Origin: an uncultured Ruminococcus sp.
GTDB lineage: Bacteria > Bacillota > Clostridia > Oscillospirales > Ruminococcaceae
Reading direction: 5' to 3'
DNA length: 64,000 bases
NCBI RefSeq assembly: GCF_947301925.1
Contig: NZ_CAMYUE010000013.1
Span: 24,959-88,958 of the forward strand
The notes beneath the pieces are model-generated. The model saw only the letters and a program-made list of their open reading frames with translations, did no database searches and was not told the DNA's origin. Positions 1 to 7,829 of the stretch are shown here, one piece after another. The position numbers were made by a program, and so were the translations under genes. Numbering within the stretch: the first letter of the stretch is position 1; each line of letters opens with the position of its first letter.

Positions 1-83
1 CTCAACGGGGAGCTTTGGTTTATTACGAATTGATTTGAATGTAACTCCAACAGGAAGCTATGTATCATAAGAATGCAATACGG

Positions 84-2411
84 TCATCGTTTCAAATAAC
101 GCATCTGCCGTAAGATATTGATAAACTCAGCATACGCTTCATCAGAACACCCCGAGTTATTAAGAACCTTCTCAATACTGTCTTTTGCTGTGTATTGATA
201 TGTTGAGAGTACATTCTCCCATGAAAGCTCGTGAGTTTGAAAAAAACTGTAAAGTGCAGCTTTCAGCTCTGGGTTTTCATATATTTCCTTAATGCTTGTA
301 TGTTCGCCCCAGCTGTATGGCGATTCACCGTTATATCTCAGAATTATACCGGAAGGATCACTCCAGTCGATGGTGTTTGAATCCCCGACTGTCGCATTCA
401 GCACATACTCACCGTCCTCAAGTGTCCATCCATGAAGATCAGGATCCCAACTTTCAAAAGAACGCCTTTCAACGTGAAGATGTACTGTCACTGTCTGATG
501 AGGTTCTATGTATACCTTTTTAAATGCACAGAGTTCACAGACAGGCTTGGTCAGCATTGATTCAGGATCATGCACATAAACCTGTACTACCGTCTTTCCC
601 GCGGCTTCACCTGTGTTTCCTACATCTGCTGTCAGTTCAATTCCGTTTTCGATACTACCGCTTTCAACGCGAAGATTGCGAACTTCAAACGTAGAATATG
701 AAAGTCCGTAACCCAAATAGTACCTGGCATAATCTGCTTCGGGATTACGGTGACGGCGTGTCGCATAATAACGGTAGCCGACAAAAATACCTTCTCCGTA
801 GTTAACAGTCATACTATCACCGGGAAAGTTAAGGTATGTCGGCATATGATCCTCACTGTACGGAAAGGTCAGCGGCAGACGTCCTGACGGATTTACATTT
901 CCGCAGAGAATATCAGCAATCGCAGCAGCTCCCTGCATTCCCGGCAGTGAGACCCAAAATACAGCATCAAACAAATCAAATACTGCACCTGTAACAGGAC
1001 CTGATATATTCAGTATCAAAACAGAGCGCATATTATTACGCTTAGCATATCCGCAAAGCTCTCTTATACGTTCCATTTCATTATTATCAACGGATAACGT
1101 TTTGCGGTCGTTGCCCTCCTGTCCGGCAACATTAAGCACATAGACTACCGTATCAGCTTCATCGTACAAACCAGTCCGAACACACTCAAAATGCCTGTGT
1201 AATTCTGAACATAAGTCTGTATTCCGATCAGTGCGAACGCAGGCGCTCCCCTCTCCGCAAGTTAGCAGTTCTCCGCCCATTGTTCCCATAAGTGCAATTT
1301 TGGAAGAAACAGGCAGCGGACAGCATTTTTGTTCAGGGGCAGTGGCGCAGAAAGAGTTTTTCAGCATGACGATCCCCTCTGCAGCAGCTTTATATGCGGT
1401 ATGGTCGGTCATTTCTATATTGATATGCCCCGTTGGCGGCAATACATATTTCCGGGCAAGAGCAATGGCACGTTCTGCTGATACTGCTAGCTTTTCAGGG
1501 TCAAGTGTTCCGTCTGCCAGTGCTTTTCTGAGAGGTTCAGGCGAAACAGGCCCAGGCATATTCACATCGCACCCTGCATTAACTGCTGCGGCAGGGTGAT
1601 ACACTGCTCCCCAATCGCTCATAACAAGGCCCCCGAAGCCCCAGTCTTCACGGAGAAGCTCCGTCAGCAGCCATTTGTTTTCAGTACACGGTACACCGTT
1701 TATCTGATTATATGCAGCCATTACGGTTGCACAGCCTGCTTTAACGCAGGCCTCAAAGCCCGGAAGATAAAGCTCGTAAAGAGCACGTTCCGATATTATC
1801 TCATTTATTCCCTGACGGTTGGTTTCCTGATTATTTGCAGCAAAATGCTTAACATTTGCCGCACCCCCCTGAGACTGTACGCCTTTTACAAGCTCGGGAG
1901 CAAGCTTCGTAATAAGGAAAGGATCCTCGGAGTAACCCTCAAATAGCCGCCCTGCTCTGAGGTCACGATGAAGATTTATGTTCGGTGTTCCAAGCAGTAC
2001 ATGAACACCGTAGGCCCGAGCCTCATGTCCAAGTGCCAGACCGACCTGATATACTGTTTCAGGATCCCATGTTGCTCCAAGCAGCATACCCGGCGGATAA
2101 CAGCCCGGAGCTGTCATTTCAGGTATAATCGCCCGAAGCTGTGCACACAGCCAGTTGTATAGGTCGATTTCTTCCCGAGAATCAAGCAGATCAGGCTTAT
2201 AGAAATTCTCAAGTACTTTTCTGAATACAGCAGTACCTTTTTCGGGATGATCTGCTTTTTCCATTATATCACCGAACAGCTGCTCAAAGTTAAGACCCGT
2301 TCCTCCGTCAAGCATCTGAATATGCGGAACTTCCTTCTGCGGCAGTTCGCCCATGCCAAAAAAAGACTGCCCGTTTATCATTGTGATCTGTTCGTCAGTT
2401 GTCAGTTCCAT
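84..2411 (-). CDS. GH3 family beta-glucosidase, cytoplasmic
   Basis: Glycoside hydrolase family 3 enzyme of about 775 aa, expected to release glucose (or another sugar) from the non-reducing end of beta-linked oligosaccharides. The (beta/alpha)8 domain is followed by the alpha/beta sandwich and a C-terminal fibronectin-III-like domain (about residues 610-690). The nucleophile is the Asp of the GLVMSDWG motif, about D266, and KHFAANNQE (from about residue 188) is the usual GH3 substrate loop. There is no signal peptide, so it probably acts inside the cell on imported cello-oligosaccharides. I chose ATG at 2411 because GGGAG lies 7 nt upstream; a TTG six bases further up is possible. The first 83 bases of the window show no gene. 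Family sure, substrate inferred. Confidence 0.93.
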   Translation of the reverse strand: MELTTDEQITMINGQSFFGMGELPQKEVPHIQMLDGGTGLNFEQLFGDIMEKADHPEKGTAVFRKVLENFYKPDLLDSREEIDLYNWLCAQLRAIIPEMTAPGCYPPGMLLGATWDPETVYQVGLALGHEARAYGVHVLLGTPNINLHRDLRAGRLFEGYSEDPFLITKLAPELVKGVQSQGGAANVKHFAANNQETNRQGINEIISERALYELYLPGFEACVKAGCATVMAAYNQINGVPCTENKWLLTELLREDWGFGGLVMSDWGAVYHPAAAVNAGCDVNMPGPVSPEPLRKALADGTLDPEKLAVSAERAIALARKYVLPPTGHINIEMTDHTAYKAAAEGIVMLKNSFCATAPEQKCCPLPVSSKIALMGTMGGELLTCGEGSACVRTDRNTDLCSELHRHFECVRTGLYDEADTVVYVLNVAGQEGNDRKTLSVDNNEMERIRELCGYAKRNNMRSVLILNISGPVTGAVFDLFDAVFWVSLPGMQGAAAIADILCGNVNPSGRLPLTFPYSEDHMPTYLNFPGDSMTVNYGEGIFVGYRYYATRRHRNPEADYARYYLGYGLSYSTFEVRNLRVESGSIENGIELTADVGNTGEAAGKTVVQVYVHDPESMLTKPVCELCAFKKVYIEPHQTVTVHLHVERRSFESWDPDLHGWTLEDGEYVLNATVGDSNTIDWSDPSGIILRYNGESPYSWGEHTSIKEIYENPELKAALYSFFQTHELSWENVLSTYQYTAKDSIEKVLNNSGCSDEAYAEFINILRQMRYLKR

Positions 2412-2592
2412 GTACAATCTCCCTTCTGCAGAATAACCATCGTGTTTTCATTCATTATACCATGCAATTGTTAAGTTTTCAAGGTGCTCCATGCCCTCCT
2501 GTATGCAGAAAGCGATAATTCTATGTAACGATCACAAGCGGCCTTGCAAATTATACAGGTCTTGATGATCATATATCCCCCCTTTCTTTCTG

Positions 2593-2616
2593 TCTGAGTG
2601 GGCTTACCGCCCCTCA
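2593..2616. terminator. Inverted repeat after the small acidic ORF
   Basis: Imperfect hairpin (CTGAG-GGGC/GCCC-CTCAG) just downstream of the stop of the minus-strand ORF at 2619. There is no clear T-run, so the terminator call is weak. Confidence 0.3.
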
Positions 2617-2618
2617 GT

Positions 2619-2873
2619 TTATTCTTCTTCATCAGGATCACTGAAAACAAAATCGTCTTCATCATCGCCGAAATCTTCATATCCTTGAATTGAATCTCCC
2701 CAGTCATATAAGTCTTCAGCAGAAATAAAGTCATCATCATCTGTTCCCTTTATAGTTCCTTTTATATCGTTAATATGAGATTTAGCTTCCTGTGCAGTAA
2801 TACACTTGAAGCTGAACTCCTTTTTTATATGACGAAGCTGCTGTTTCCTACAACCAAAATAGTATGGCAACAT
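2619..2873 (-). CDS. Small hypothetical protein with acidic tail (84 aa)
   Basis: 84-codon ORF not recognised. The N-terminal half is basic with two Cys and aromatic residues, and the C-terminal third is almost all Asp/Glu with Phe/Tyr/Trp, ending EEE. It lies alone between the GH3 gene and the LRR gene. No good Shine-Dalgarno precedes the ATG at 2873, and a perfect 7-bp stem-loop (TGTCGCC/GGCGACA, 2902-2920) sits just upstream. Composition looks protein-like rather than random, but it could still be a chance ORF. Confidence 0.4.
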   Translation of the reverse strand: MLPYYFGCRKQQLRHIKKEFSFKCITAQEAKSHINDIKGTIKGTDDDDFISAEDLYDWGDSIQGYEDFGDDEDDFVFSDPDEEE

Positions 2874-3017
2874 TGTTTCATCAATAAGGAAATAATAGAA
2901 ATGTCGCCACTAAGGCGACAATCCATTTTTGAATTCATTTACATGGAACTGATCAACTGTCACCTCTTATGGAAGCAGTATCTTCCTACATAGGAGGGCG
3001 TATACGCGGATAATCTA

Positions 3018-3046
3018 TTGATTTTTCAGGATTTCTGCTGTATAAT
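3018..3046 (+). promoter_or_regulatory. Promoter of the LRR gene
   Basis: TTGATT-N17-TATAAT, 34 bp upstream of the ATG at 3080. The same TTGATT-17-TATAAT form recurs in front of several genes in this window. Confidence 0.7.
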
Positions 3047-3079
3047 AAGTATAAATTCGGAAACAAAGGGTGTGAAATA

Positions 3080-4264
3080 ATGCTTGAGGATTTCATCATA
3101 AGAGACCATATTCTGGAGTCCTACAATGGAAGTGAAGCAAATGTTCAGATCCCAAGAGGCGTAACAAAGATCGGAGACCGGGCTTTTTCACATTGTGAAA
3201 CGATGATAAGTGTTGTTATTCCTGACACTGTAAGCTCCATCGGAAAAGGGGCTTTTGCATACTGTACAAATCTAAGAAGCGTCAAAACGCCGGGTAGCGT
3301 AAAGGAGATACGCTCAGCAGCGTTTCTCGGCTGTGATAAACTGCGTCAGGTTTCACTTGCCGGCGGTTTGCTTTGCATTCAGGAGATGACATTTGCCGAA
3401 TGCCGATGTCTGACTGATTGCAGAATTCCCGGAGGAGTGGTTAAAATTGAAAAAAATGCCTTCCGCAACTGCATATCCCTGAGTCGGCTTACAATCCCTC
3501 ACAGTGTAACAGAAATCAGCGAAAATGCCTTTGATGGGTGCGGGCAAATTGAATTTACTGCGCCACCTCCACCTAAGGATCAGATATCAGAGGAAATAAA
3601 ACGTCAGATAGACGATCTGCGTGAAGAAGGATTTATTATACAGCTTTGCAGAAAAAAGCTGCAACTCTCCCGATATAAAGGAGAAAAGGAGCAGGTTACT
3701 ATCCCCTCTATCGTGACACGGATCGCAGATAAAGCGTTTGCCTGGAACACAACTGTGAAAAGGATCATCATACCTGATACTGTAACAGAAATCGGCAAAC
3801 AGGCATTTGACGGCTGTTCTGCATTAGAAAGCGTGATTCTGTCTGACCGTATAACCGTGATCCCGGAGAGTGCTTTTTCCCACTGTCGTTCACTTACAGG
3901 CATCGTTCTGCCGGATAATGTGACCGAGATTGAAAGCAGTGCATTTGAATTCTGCACAGAACTGAAAAATGTCACTCTCTCAAGATCGCTTATCTATATA
4001 CGGTATGACGCTTTCAAGGGATGCAGGCAGCTTCGTCAGATCGAAATACCGACCAGCGTGAAACGGATCGACAGCGGTGCATTCAAGTCCTGCACTTCTC
4101 TGACAAATGTCTCTCTTCCGCCAGGCGTGCAGATCACGCGCACACATACAAGCAAGCAGATCATCAGCAGTTCAACTATGATGGAACCTCCCTATGAGGC
4201 AGAGGTACAGATTCCAGGCTCTTTTGCCGACACGCCTTTCGGGAGACGGACCGGGTCAGAATGA
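3080..4264 (+). CDS. BspA-like leucine-rich-repeat protein (LRR_5)
   Basis: 394-aa protein made of BspA/TpLRR-type repeats of about 23 residues with the pattern 'IPxxVTxIGxxAFxxCxxLxxVxxP'. There are two repeat blocks (about 10-160 and 190-350). Each starts with a related 'FIIxxxxL...YxGxxxxVxIP' cap, so the protein looks like an internal duplication of one half. No signal peptide or anchor is visible, so it is either cytoplasmic or exported by an unseen route. Family members are interaction proteins with no enzymatic activity; the partner is unknown. The start has AAAGGG upstream. The RCC1 lipoprotein follows 43 bp downstream on the same strand, so the two are probably co-transcribed. Confidence 0.85.
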   Translation: MLEDFIIRDHILESYNGSEANVQIPRGVTKIGDRAFSHCETMISVVIPDTVSSIGKGAFAYCTNLRSVKTPGSVKEIRSAAFLGCDKLRQVSLAGGLLCIQEMTFAECRCLTDCRIPGGVVKIEKNAFRNCISLSRLTIPHSVTEISENAFDGCGQIEFTAPPPPKDQISEEIKRQIDDLREEGFIIQLCRKKLQLSRYKGEKEQVTIPSIVTRIADKAFAWNTTVKRIIIPDTVTEIGKQAFDGCSALESVILSDRITVIPESAFSHCRSLTGIVLPDNVTEIESSAFEFCTELKNVTLSRSLIYIRYDAFKGCRQLRQIEIPTSVKRIDSGAFKSCTSLTNVSLPPGVQITRTHTSKQIISSSTMMEPPYEAEVQIPGSFADTPFGRRTGSE

Positions 4265-4307
4265 TAAAAAGAAGCTCCGCTGAGCCGTAAAAAGGAGAAT
4301 ATATACA

Positions 4308-5597
4308 ATGAAAAAGCTGCTTATTATAAACACACTACTTTGCATTATCACTGCTGCTTTGACAAGCTGTTCAGATAGTAAAGCCCAGACAGCTGAAGGC
4401 TCCAGAACGACAGCTGCTGTTACTACAAATACAATAGAACAAACTACTATAAATACCACAACACAGACAACTTCCGAACCTGCTCCGACAGAAAATGAGA
4501 CCGTATCGACAACAGTTTCTGTAGCTGAGTTCGATCCCCATAGCATTGACAGATTAAGCCTTGGCGGCTGCCATACCGGATTTGTGAAAGAAGACAGCAG
4601 CCTTTATGTGTGGGGATGCGGCTTTGAATACCAGCTTGGAAACGGCGAGCATACCATAGCTGATAATCCGATAAAAATAATGGATGATGTGGAGAAAATA
4701 AACTTCGGCTTTGAGAACAGTGCTGCTATAACCAAAGACGGGAGTCTGTACATATGGGGAAAACACAAGCCTAATCCTGCCGAAGCAAAAGAACTGTTCA
4801 TGAATCCAAGCTCTCCTACAAAGATCATGGATAATGTAAGTTCAGTCAGTCTCGGATCAAACCATACAGCTGTAATAAAAAATGACAACACTCTGTATAT
4901 GTGGGGCGATAACTATCTGGGGGAGCTCGGCAACGGGAAAAGCGGAAAGTATGAATATTCAGATACTCCCGTAAAGATAATGGATAATGTCATATGTGTA
5001 AGTCTTGGTTTTCTTCATAGTGCAGCAGTGACAACTGACGGAAGTCTTTATACATGGGGCTGTAACAGAAACGGGCAGCTTGGCAACGGAAAAAGCGGTG
5101 AGTCTGAAATAGAAGCTGAACCTGTAAAGATCATGGAAAACGTTCAATATGTCAGTGTTGGCGATGAACACAGCGCAGCTATCACAGAAGACGGAAGTCT
5201 TTATATGTGGGGACGTAATGATTCCGGGCAGGTAGGAAACGGAAAAAGCGGCGAGAATGAAATACAAACCGAACCCGTAAAGATCATGGACAACGTTCAG
5301 TATGTCAGTCTTGGTGCAGAACACAGCGCAGCAATAACCAAAGACGGAAGCCTGTATATGTGGGGAAATAACAGCGATGGTCAGCTCGGAAACGGAGAGA
5401 GCGGATACAAAATTCTTTCAAGCGTCCCCATAAAAATAATGGATAACGTTGAAGCCGTAAGTCTCGGAAACGGGCACAGCGGAGCATTGACCAAAGACGG
5501 TGAATTATATATGTGGGGCAATAACAGTCTCGGTGGTGTTGGAATAGAAAGTGAAGACAATCGCATTCTTGTTCCTACAAAGATCGATATAACGTGA
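4308..5597 (+). CDS. RCC1-repeat lipoprotein
   Basis: 429-aa predicted lipoprotein. A basic N-terminus and hydrophobic stretch end in the lipobox LTSC (about residues 18-21), followed by a Thr/Ser/Glu-rich linker (about 25-75). From about residue 80 to the end there are seven or so RCC1-type blades of about 50 aa with the pattern 'SLYMWGxNxxGQLGNG' then 'PVKIMDNVxxVSLGxxHSAAITxDG'. This predicts a membrane-anchored seven-bladed propeller outside the cell. Several blades are nearly identical in DNA, so the gene is prone to repeat gain and loss. A strong AAGGAG precedes the ATG. No catalytic residues are evident; role unknown, probably binding. Confidence 0.88.
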   Translation: MKKLLIINTLLCIITAALTSCSDSKAQTAEGSRTTAAVTTNTIEQTTINTTTQTTSEPAPTENETVSTTVSVAEFDPHSIDRLSLGGCHTGFVKEDSSLYVWGCGFEYQLGNGEHTIADNPIKIMDDVEKINFGFENSAAITKDGSLYIWGKHKPNPAEAKELFMNPSSPTKIMDNVSSVSLGSNHTAVIKNDNTLYMWGDNYLGELGNGKSGKYEYSDTPVKIMDNVICVSLGFLHSAAVTTDGSLYTWGCNRNGQLGNGKSGESEIEAEPVKIMENVQYVSVGDEHSAAITEDGSLYMWGRNDSGQVGNGKSGENEIQTEPVKIMDNVQYVSLGAEHSAAITKDGSLYMWGNNSDGQLGNGESGYKILSSVPIKIMDNVEAVSLGNGHSGALTKDGELYMWGNNSLGGVGIESEDNRILVPTKIDIT

Positions 5598-5712
5598 TTT
5601 CTGTGAAAAACGGCTCAGAATTACCCGAAAGAATACAATTGAAAAAGGATCCAACAGATACCATGAAAACTAAATGAGCATGGTCTGAAAGCATGATAAT
5701 ATAATACTACAT

Positions 5713-5754
5713 AAAAAGCAGGTGGAAAAAGCAGTCAATCCACCTGCTTTTTTT
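5713..5754 (+). terminator. Intrinsic terminator of the LRR/RCC1 unit
   Basis: Stem GCAGGTGG/CCACCTGC extended by A/T pairs, followed by seven T. It lies 115 bp downstream of the RCC1 stop. Confidence 0.8.
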
Positions 5755-5791
5755 AGCCAAATCTTTATTATTTCTAAGTATATCAAAAAGC

Positions 5792-5846
5792 AGAACAGCT
5801 CTCCCGGCACAAGGCCGGAAGTTAAGTATATAATACAAGCTGTTCT
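5792..5846. repeat. Two-level inverted repeat at the island edge
   Basis: Outer arms AGAACAGCT (5792-5800) and AGCTGTTCT (5838-5846) enclose a small CCGG/CCGG hairpin. It sits in the gap between the RCC1 terminator and the first island gene. It could be a structured RNA, a second terminator or a remnant of an element end. Confidence 0.4.
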
Positions 5847-5892
5847 ATAGTGCGGGGCGATTATAATAGGCATAGCAATTTCAGTTTAAGAA

Positions 5893-6426
5893 TCAATCCT
5901 CATAGTCGTTAGGAACGAATACCTTGTCAATTTCGACTTCGGTTCCGTCTTCTTTTCGAATGATAAGTTTGGTAGGTTGACCTGTCACATCAGCCATACG
6001 CTGAGCTAATGCAAAATTGGTGCTATTATCTGCGTACAACAGCGATCCATCGTTTATGTTTGTAGGACTCACTGCTGTATGGTTATGATACCAATTCCAA
6101 TCTCTGTCTTTGAAGTGGGTACCAGTGGCAGCAAGGTGAGAATCGATTATATCCTTGAATATTTCTTTCGTGAGTTCCATAGCTTTCTCAGCAGTTGGAG
6201 CTGCTTCGCCTGTGAACGCTGTCATGTAGTGAAACACAGGCGTTTTGTCTTGGTTGTCCCAGAACTTAGCCACTGACTGAAACTGTTGCAAAGCTTCTTT
6301 AGAGTCGTCAGGATTTACACCAAATCCCTCTTTAAGGACTTGATCCTTTCCAATGGGGTAATTCACGACATTTTCCAAGCACTTATCGTCGCCATTAGTG
6401 TGCTTTATCACTTTAATATATTCCAT
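5893..6426 (-). CDS. Truncated relaxase-like protein (MobA/VirD2 type), 177 aa
   Basis: Resembles the N-terminal nuclease domain of Firmicute plasmid relaxases: 'GFGVNPDDSKEAL' and 'FHYMTAF' match the usual 'GxNCNP...' and 'xHxxxSF' segments. The metal-binding histidines appear as H104, H114 and H116 (motif THFKDRD...YHNH), with about three extra residues between the first His and the HNH pair. The catalytic Tyr normally found in 'AINYV' is not at that place (ENVVNY; nearest Tyr is Y23). The protein stops after the nuclease core, so there is no helicase/primase domain or C-terminal tail. A good GGAGG precedes the ATG, and the gene overlaps the RHH gene upstream by 19 bp, as in mob operons. 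Either a relic or a repurposed mini-relaxase. Confidence 0.6.
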   Translation of the reverse strand: MEYIKVIKHTNGDDKCLENVVNYPIGKDQVLKEGFGVNPDDSKEALQQFQSVAKFWDNQDKTPVFHYMTAFTGEAAPTAEKAMELTKEIFKDIIDSHLAATGTHFKDRDWNWYHNHTAVSPTNINDGSLLYADNSTNFALAQRMADVTGQPTKLIIRKEDGTEVEIDKVFVPNDYED

Positions 6427-6704
6427 AGTTTTCTGACCTCCTCGTACACGTCTAATGCCTCCTGAGGCATATTGGGTTTAAGATCGCCGTACTTTTGGTT
6501 CTTGTTGTTTTCAAGCTGGTACATCAAAGCAGGAGTAAGCGGAATCGGATAATGCTTGAGCCTATTTCTTGCTTCTTCTGAAATTGTTATGCCTTTATCC
6601 TTAGCTTCCTCATTAAGCTCATTATACAGAGACTGCGGTACTTTCAGTGGTAAAGGCACCATTGGATCTTTTGGTTCTCTCTTGATTTGTTTCTGTTCTT
6701 TCAT
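6408..6704 (-). CDS. Ribbon-helix-helix-like accessory protein, MobC-like (98 aa)
   Basis: Small protein whose N-terminal half (about residues 15-50, 'PLPLKVPQSLYNELNEEAKDKGITISEEARNRL') has the beta-alpha-alpha pattern of ribbon-helix-helix DNA-binding proteins. This is the fold of MobC/relaxosome accessory factors and some antitoxins. The C-terminal half is predicted helical. It overlaps the relaxase-like gene, so a relaxosome partnership is the natural reading. GGAG lies 8 nt before the ATG. An antitoxin role is the main alternative. Confidence 0.6.
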   Translation of the reverse strand: MKEQKQIKREPKDPMVPLPLKVPQSLYNELNEEAKDKGITISEEARNRLKHYPIPLTPALMYQLENNKNQKYGDLKPNMPQEALDVYEEVRKLWNILK

Positions 6705-6870
6705 TTAGATTACTCCTAACATAGTATTAATCCCGTAGATGTTGTTTCTATACTCTCGGACTATACCAAATAAGAATACATCTTAATATTAAATATATTA
6801 ATTACAGGAATATAGTATAGAACAACCGTAATACGGAATTTACATATTAGTACAAATTTCAAAATAAAAA

Positions 6871-6894
6871 ATCCTCCCGAATAATCGAGAGGAT
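6871..6894 (-). terminator. Terminator of a lost minus-strand gene
   Basis: Stem ATCCTC/GAGGAT with extended pairing, followed on the minus strand by a T-rich tract (TTTTTTATTTT). It lies 25 bp after the stop of the gene remnant at 6920-7012. Confidence 0.65.
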
Positions 6895-6919
6895 CTTTAC
6901 ATATTCAGAATAATAGATC

Positions 6920-7012
6920 TTATCTAATTTCTACCATCGTAAAACAACTGGAATCGATATAATGCTTATCATCGCCATCTGTTATGGTCGATATTAAATC
7001 TTTATAAACGAA
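6920..7012 (-). pseudogene. C-terminal remnant of an unidentified gene
   Basis: Thirty codons read openly on the minus strand to a TAA at 6920, ending 'HYIDSSCFTMVEIR'. An in-frame TAA immediately upstream and no start codon or ribosome site are seen. The intact terminator that follows suggests a real gene once ended here. The rest of the 6705-7178 gap is AT-rich and shows nothing else. Confidence 0.35.
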
Positions 7013-7178
7013 TTATATCATATATGCCTCAATACTGCAAGGTATGGTTGAAAACGTGTTAACTTCTTTCATATTAATAATATACATTTCATTTTCCTAT
7101 TTTTCGGAAATACTGAATATATATTATTTTTTTGATGCCATATACTCGGTAATCAAATATTATGAAAGGAGAAGAATT

Positions 7179-7463
7179 ATGTTTAATAACGAACGATACC
7201 TTACCTGCGGTGTAGACAGTTCAATCCCCTTGGAACTTCAGCTGTTCTTGTGGGAGTGTGTCTACCAGTTGCCTGAGCCTAAAGACTACTTACAGGTGTT
7301 TGAGCTTAGCCCATCAGGCTCTATGCAGTCCATTGTTCACAGTTCTGAAGAGCCTGAATATCGTAAGGTGTACATGATACCGTCAGCTGCACCGATTACC
7401 CAGAAGCTTTACGTCATCGATGACGGCGACCACAGCACTATGTTGCTTGCGAGTGAATATTAA
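7179..7463 (+). CDS. DUF960 family protein (94 aa)
   Basis: Matches DUF960, a small Firmicute family common on plasmids and conjugative elements. It shows 'RYLTCGVDSSIPLELQLFLW', a central 'KDYLQVFELSP', 'IVHSSEEPEY' and a terminal 'YVIDDGDHSTMLLASEY'. I place the start at 7179 because AAAGGAG lies 8 nt upstream; an upstream in-frame ATG at 7044 adds a low-complexity, AT-rich leader that does not look coding. Molecular function of the family is unknown. It leads the cassette that continues with the amidoligase and glutamine amidotransferase. Confidence 0.85.
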   Translation: MFNNERYLTCGVDSSIPLELQLFLWECVYQLPEPKDYLQVFELSPSGSMQSIVHSSEEPEYRKVYMIPSAAPITQKLYVIDDGDHSTMLLASEY

Positions 7464-7471
7464 AACAAATG

Positions 7472-7489
7472 CCAGCCCTTCGGGGCTGG
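7472..7489 (+). terminator. Intercistronic hairpin with UUCG loop
   Basis: Perfect CCAGCCC-TTCG-GGGCTGG stem-loop between the DUF960 and zinc-ribbon genes, followed by a T-rich but interrupted tract. It may be a partial terminator/attenuator that lowers expression of the downstream genes. Confidence 0.5.
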
Positions 7490-7517
7490 TTATTTCTATT
7501 TTCGGAGGTTTTAAACA

Positions 7518-7772
7518 ATGGAAGAAAACAAAACAGAAACATTGTACTGCTCCCACTGCGGAGCAGTTATAAGCGACGACGAAGACTGTGAGGCAGTCAA
7601 CGGGGAGATTGTCTGTATGGACTGCATTGAGAACCATACCAATACTTGTGACAGATGTGGCGCTATAATCTGGACCAGCGATAGCTACGGCGACGAATAT
7701 ACCGCGCTTTGTTCATCATGTTACCATAACCACTACGTTAGGTGCTGCTGCTGTGATGCCCTGCTCCATTAA
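7518..7772 (+). CDS. Zinc-ribbon N-terminal part of a split amidoligase gene
   Basis: 84 codons with four CxxC pairs in order (YCSHCG, VCMDC, TCDRCG, LCSSC) and then CCCC, i.e. two or three zinc ribbons, ending in TAA at 7770-7772. The same frame stays open after the stop and reads 'DDSYHLDGYDYCSDCYHDEVDKC', which completes the next Cys pair and runs directly into the amidoligase domain. The two parts (7518-8633, about 371 codons) are therefore one gene broken by a single nonsense codon. Good AGGAGG-type site (CGGAGG) 10 nt before the ATG. Either a pseudogene, or the TAA is read through. Confidence 0.8.
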   Translation: MEENKTETLYCSHCGAVISDDEDCEAVNGEIVCMDCIENHTNTCDRCGAIIWTSDSYGDEYTALCSSCYHNHYVRCCCCDALLH

Positions 7773-7829
7773 GATGATTCCTATCACCTTGACGGCTACG
7801 ATTATTGCAGTGACTGTTACCATGACGAG

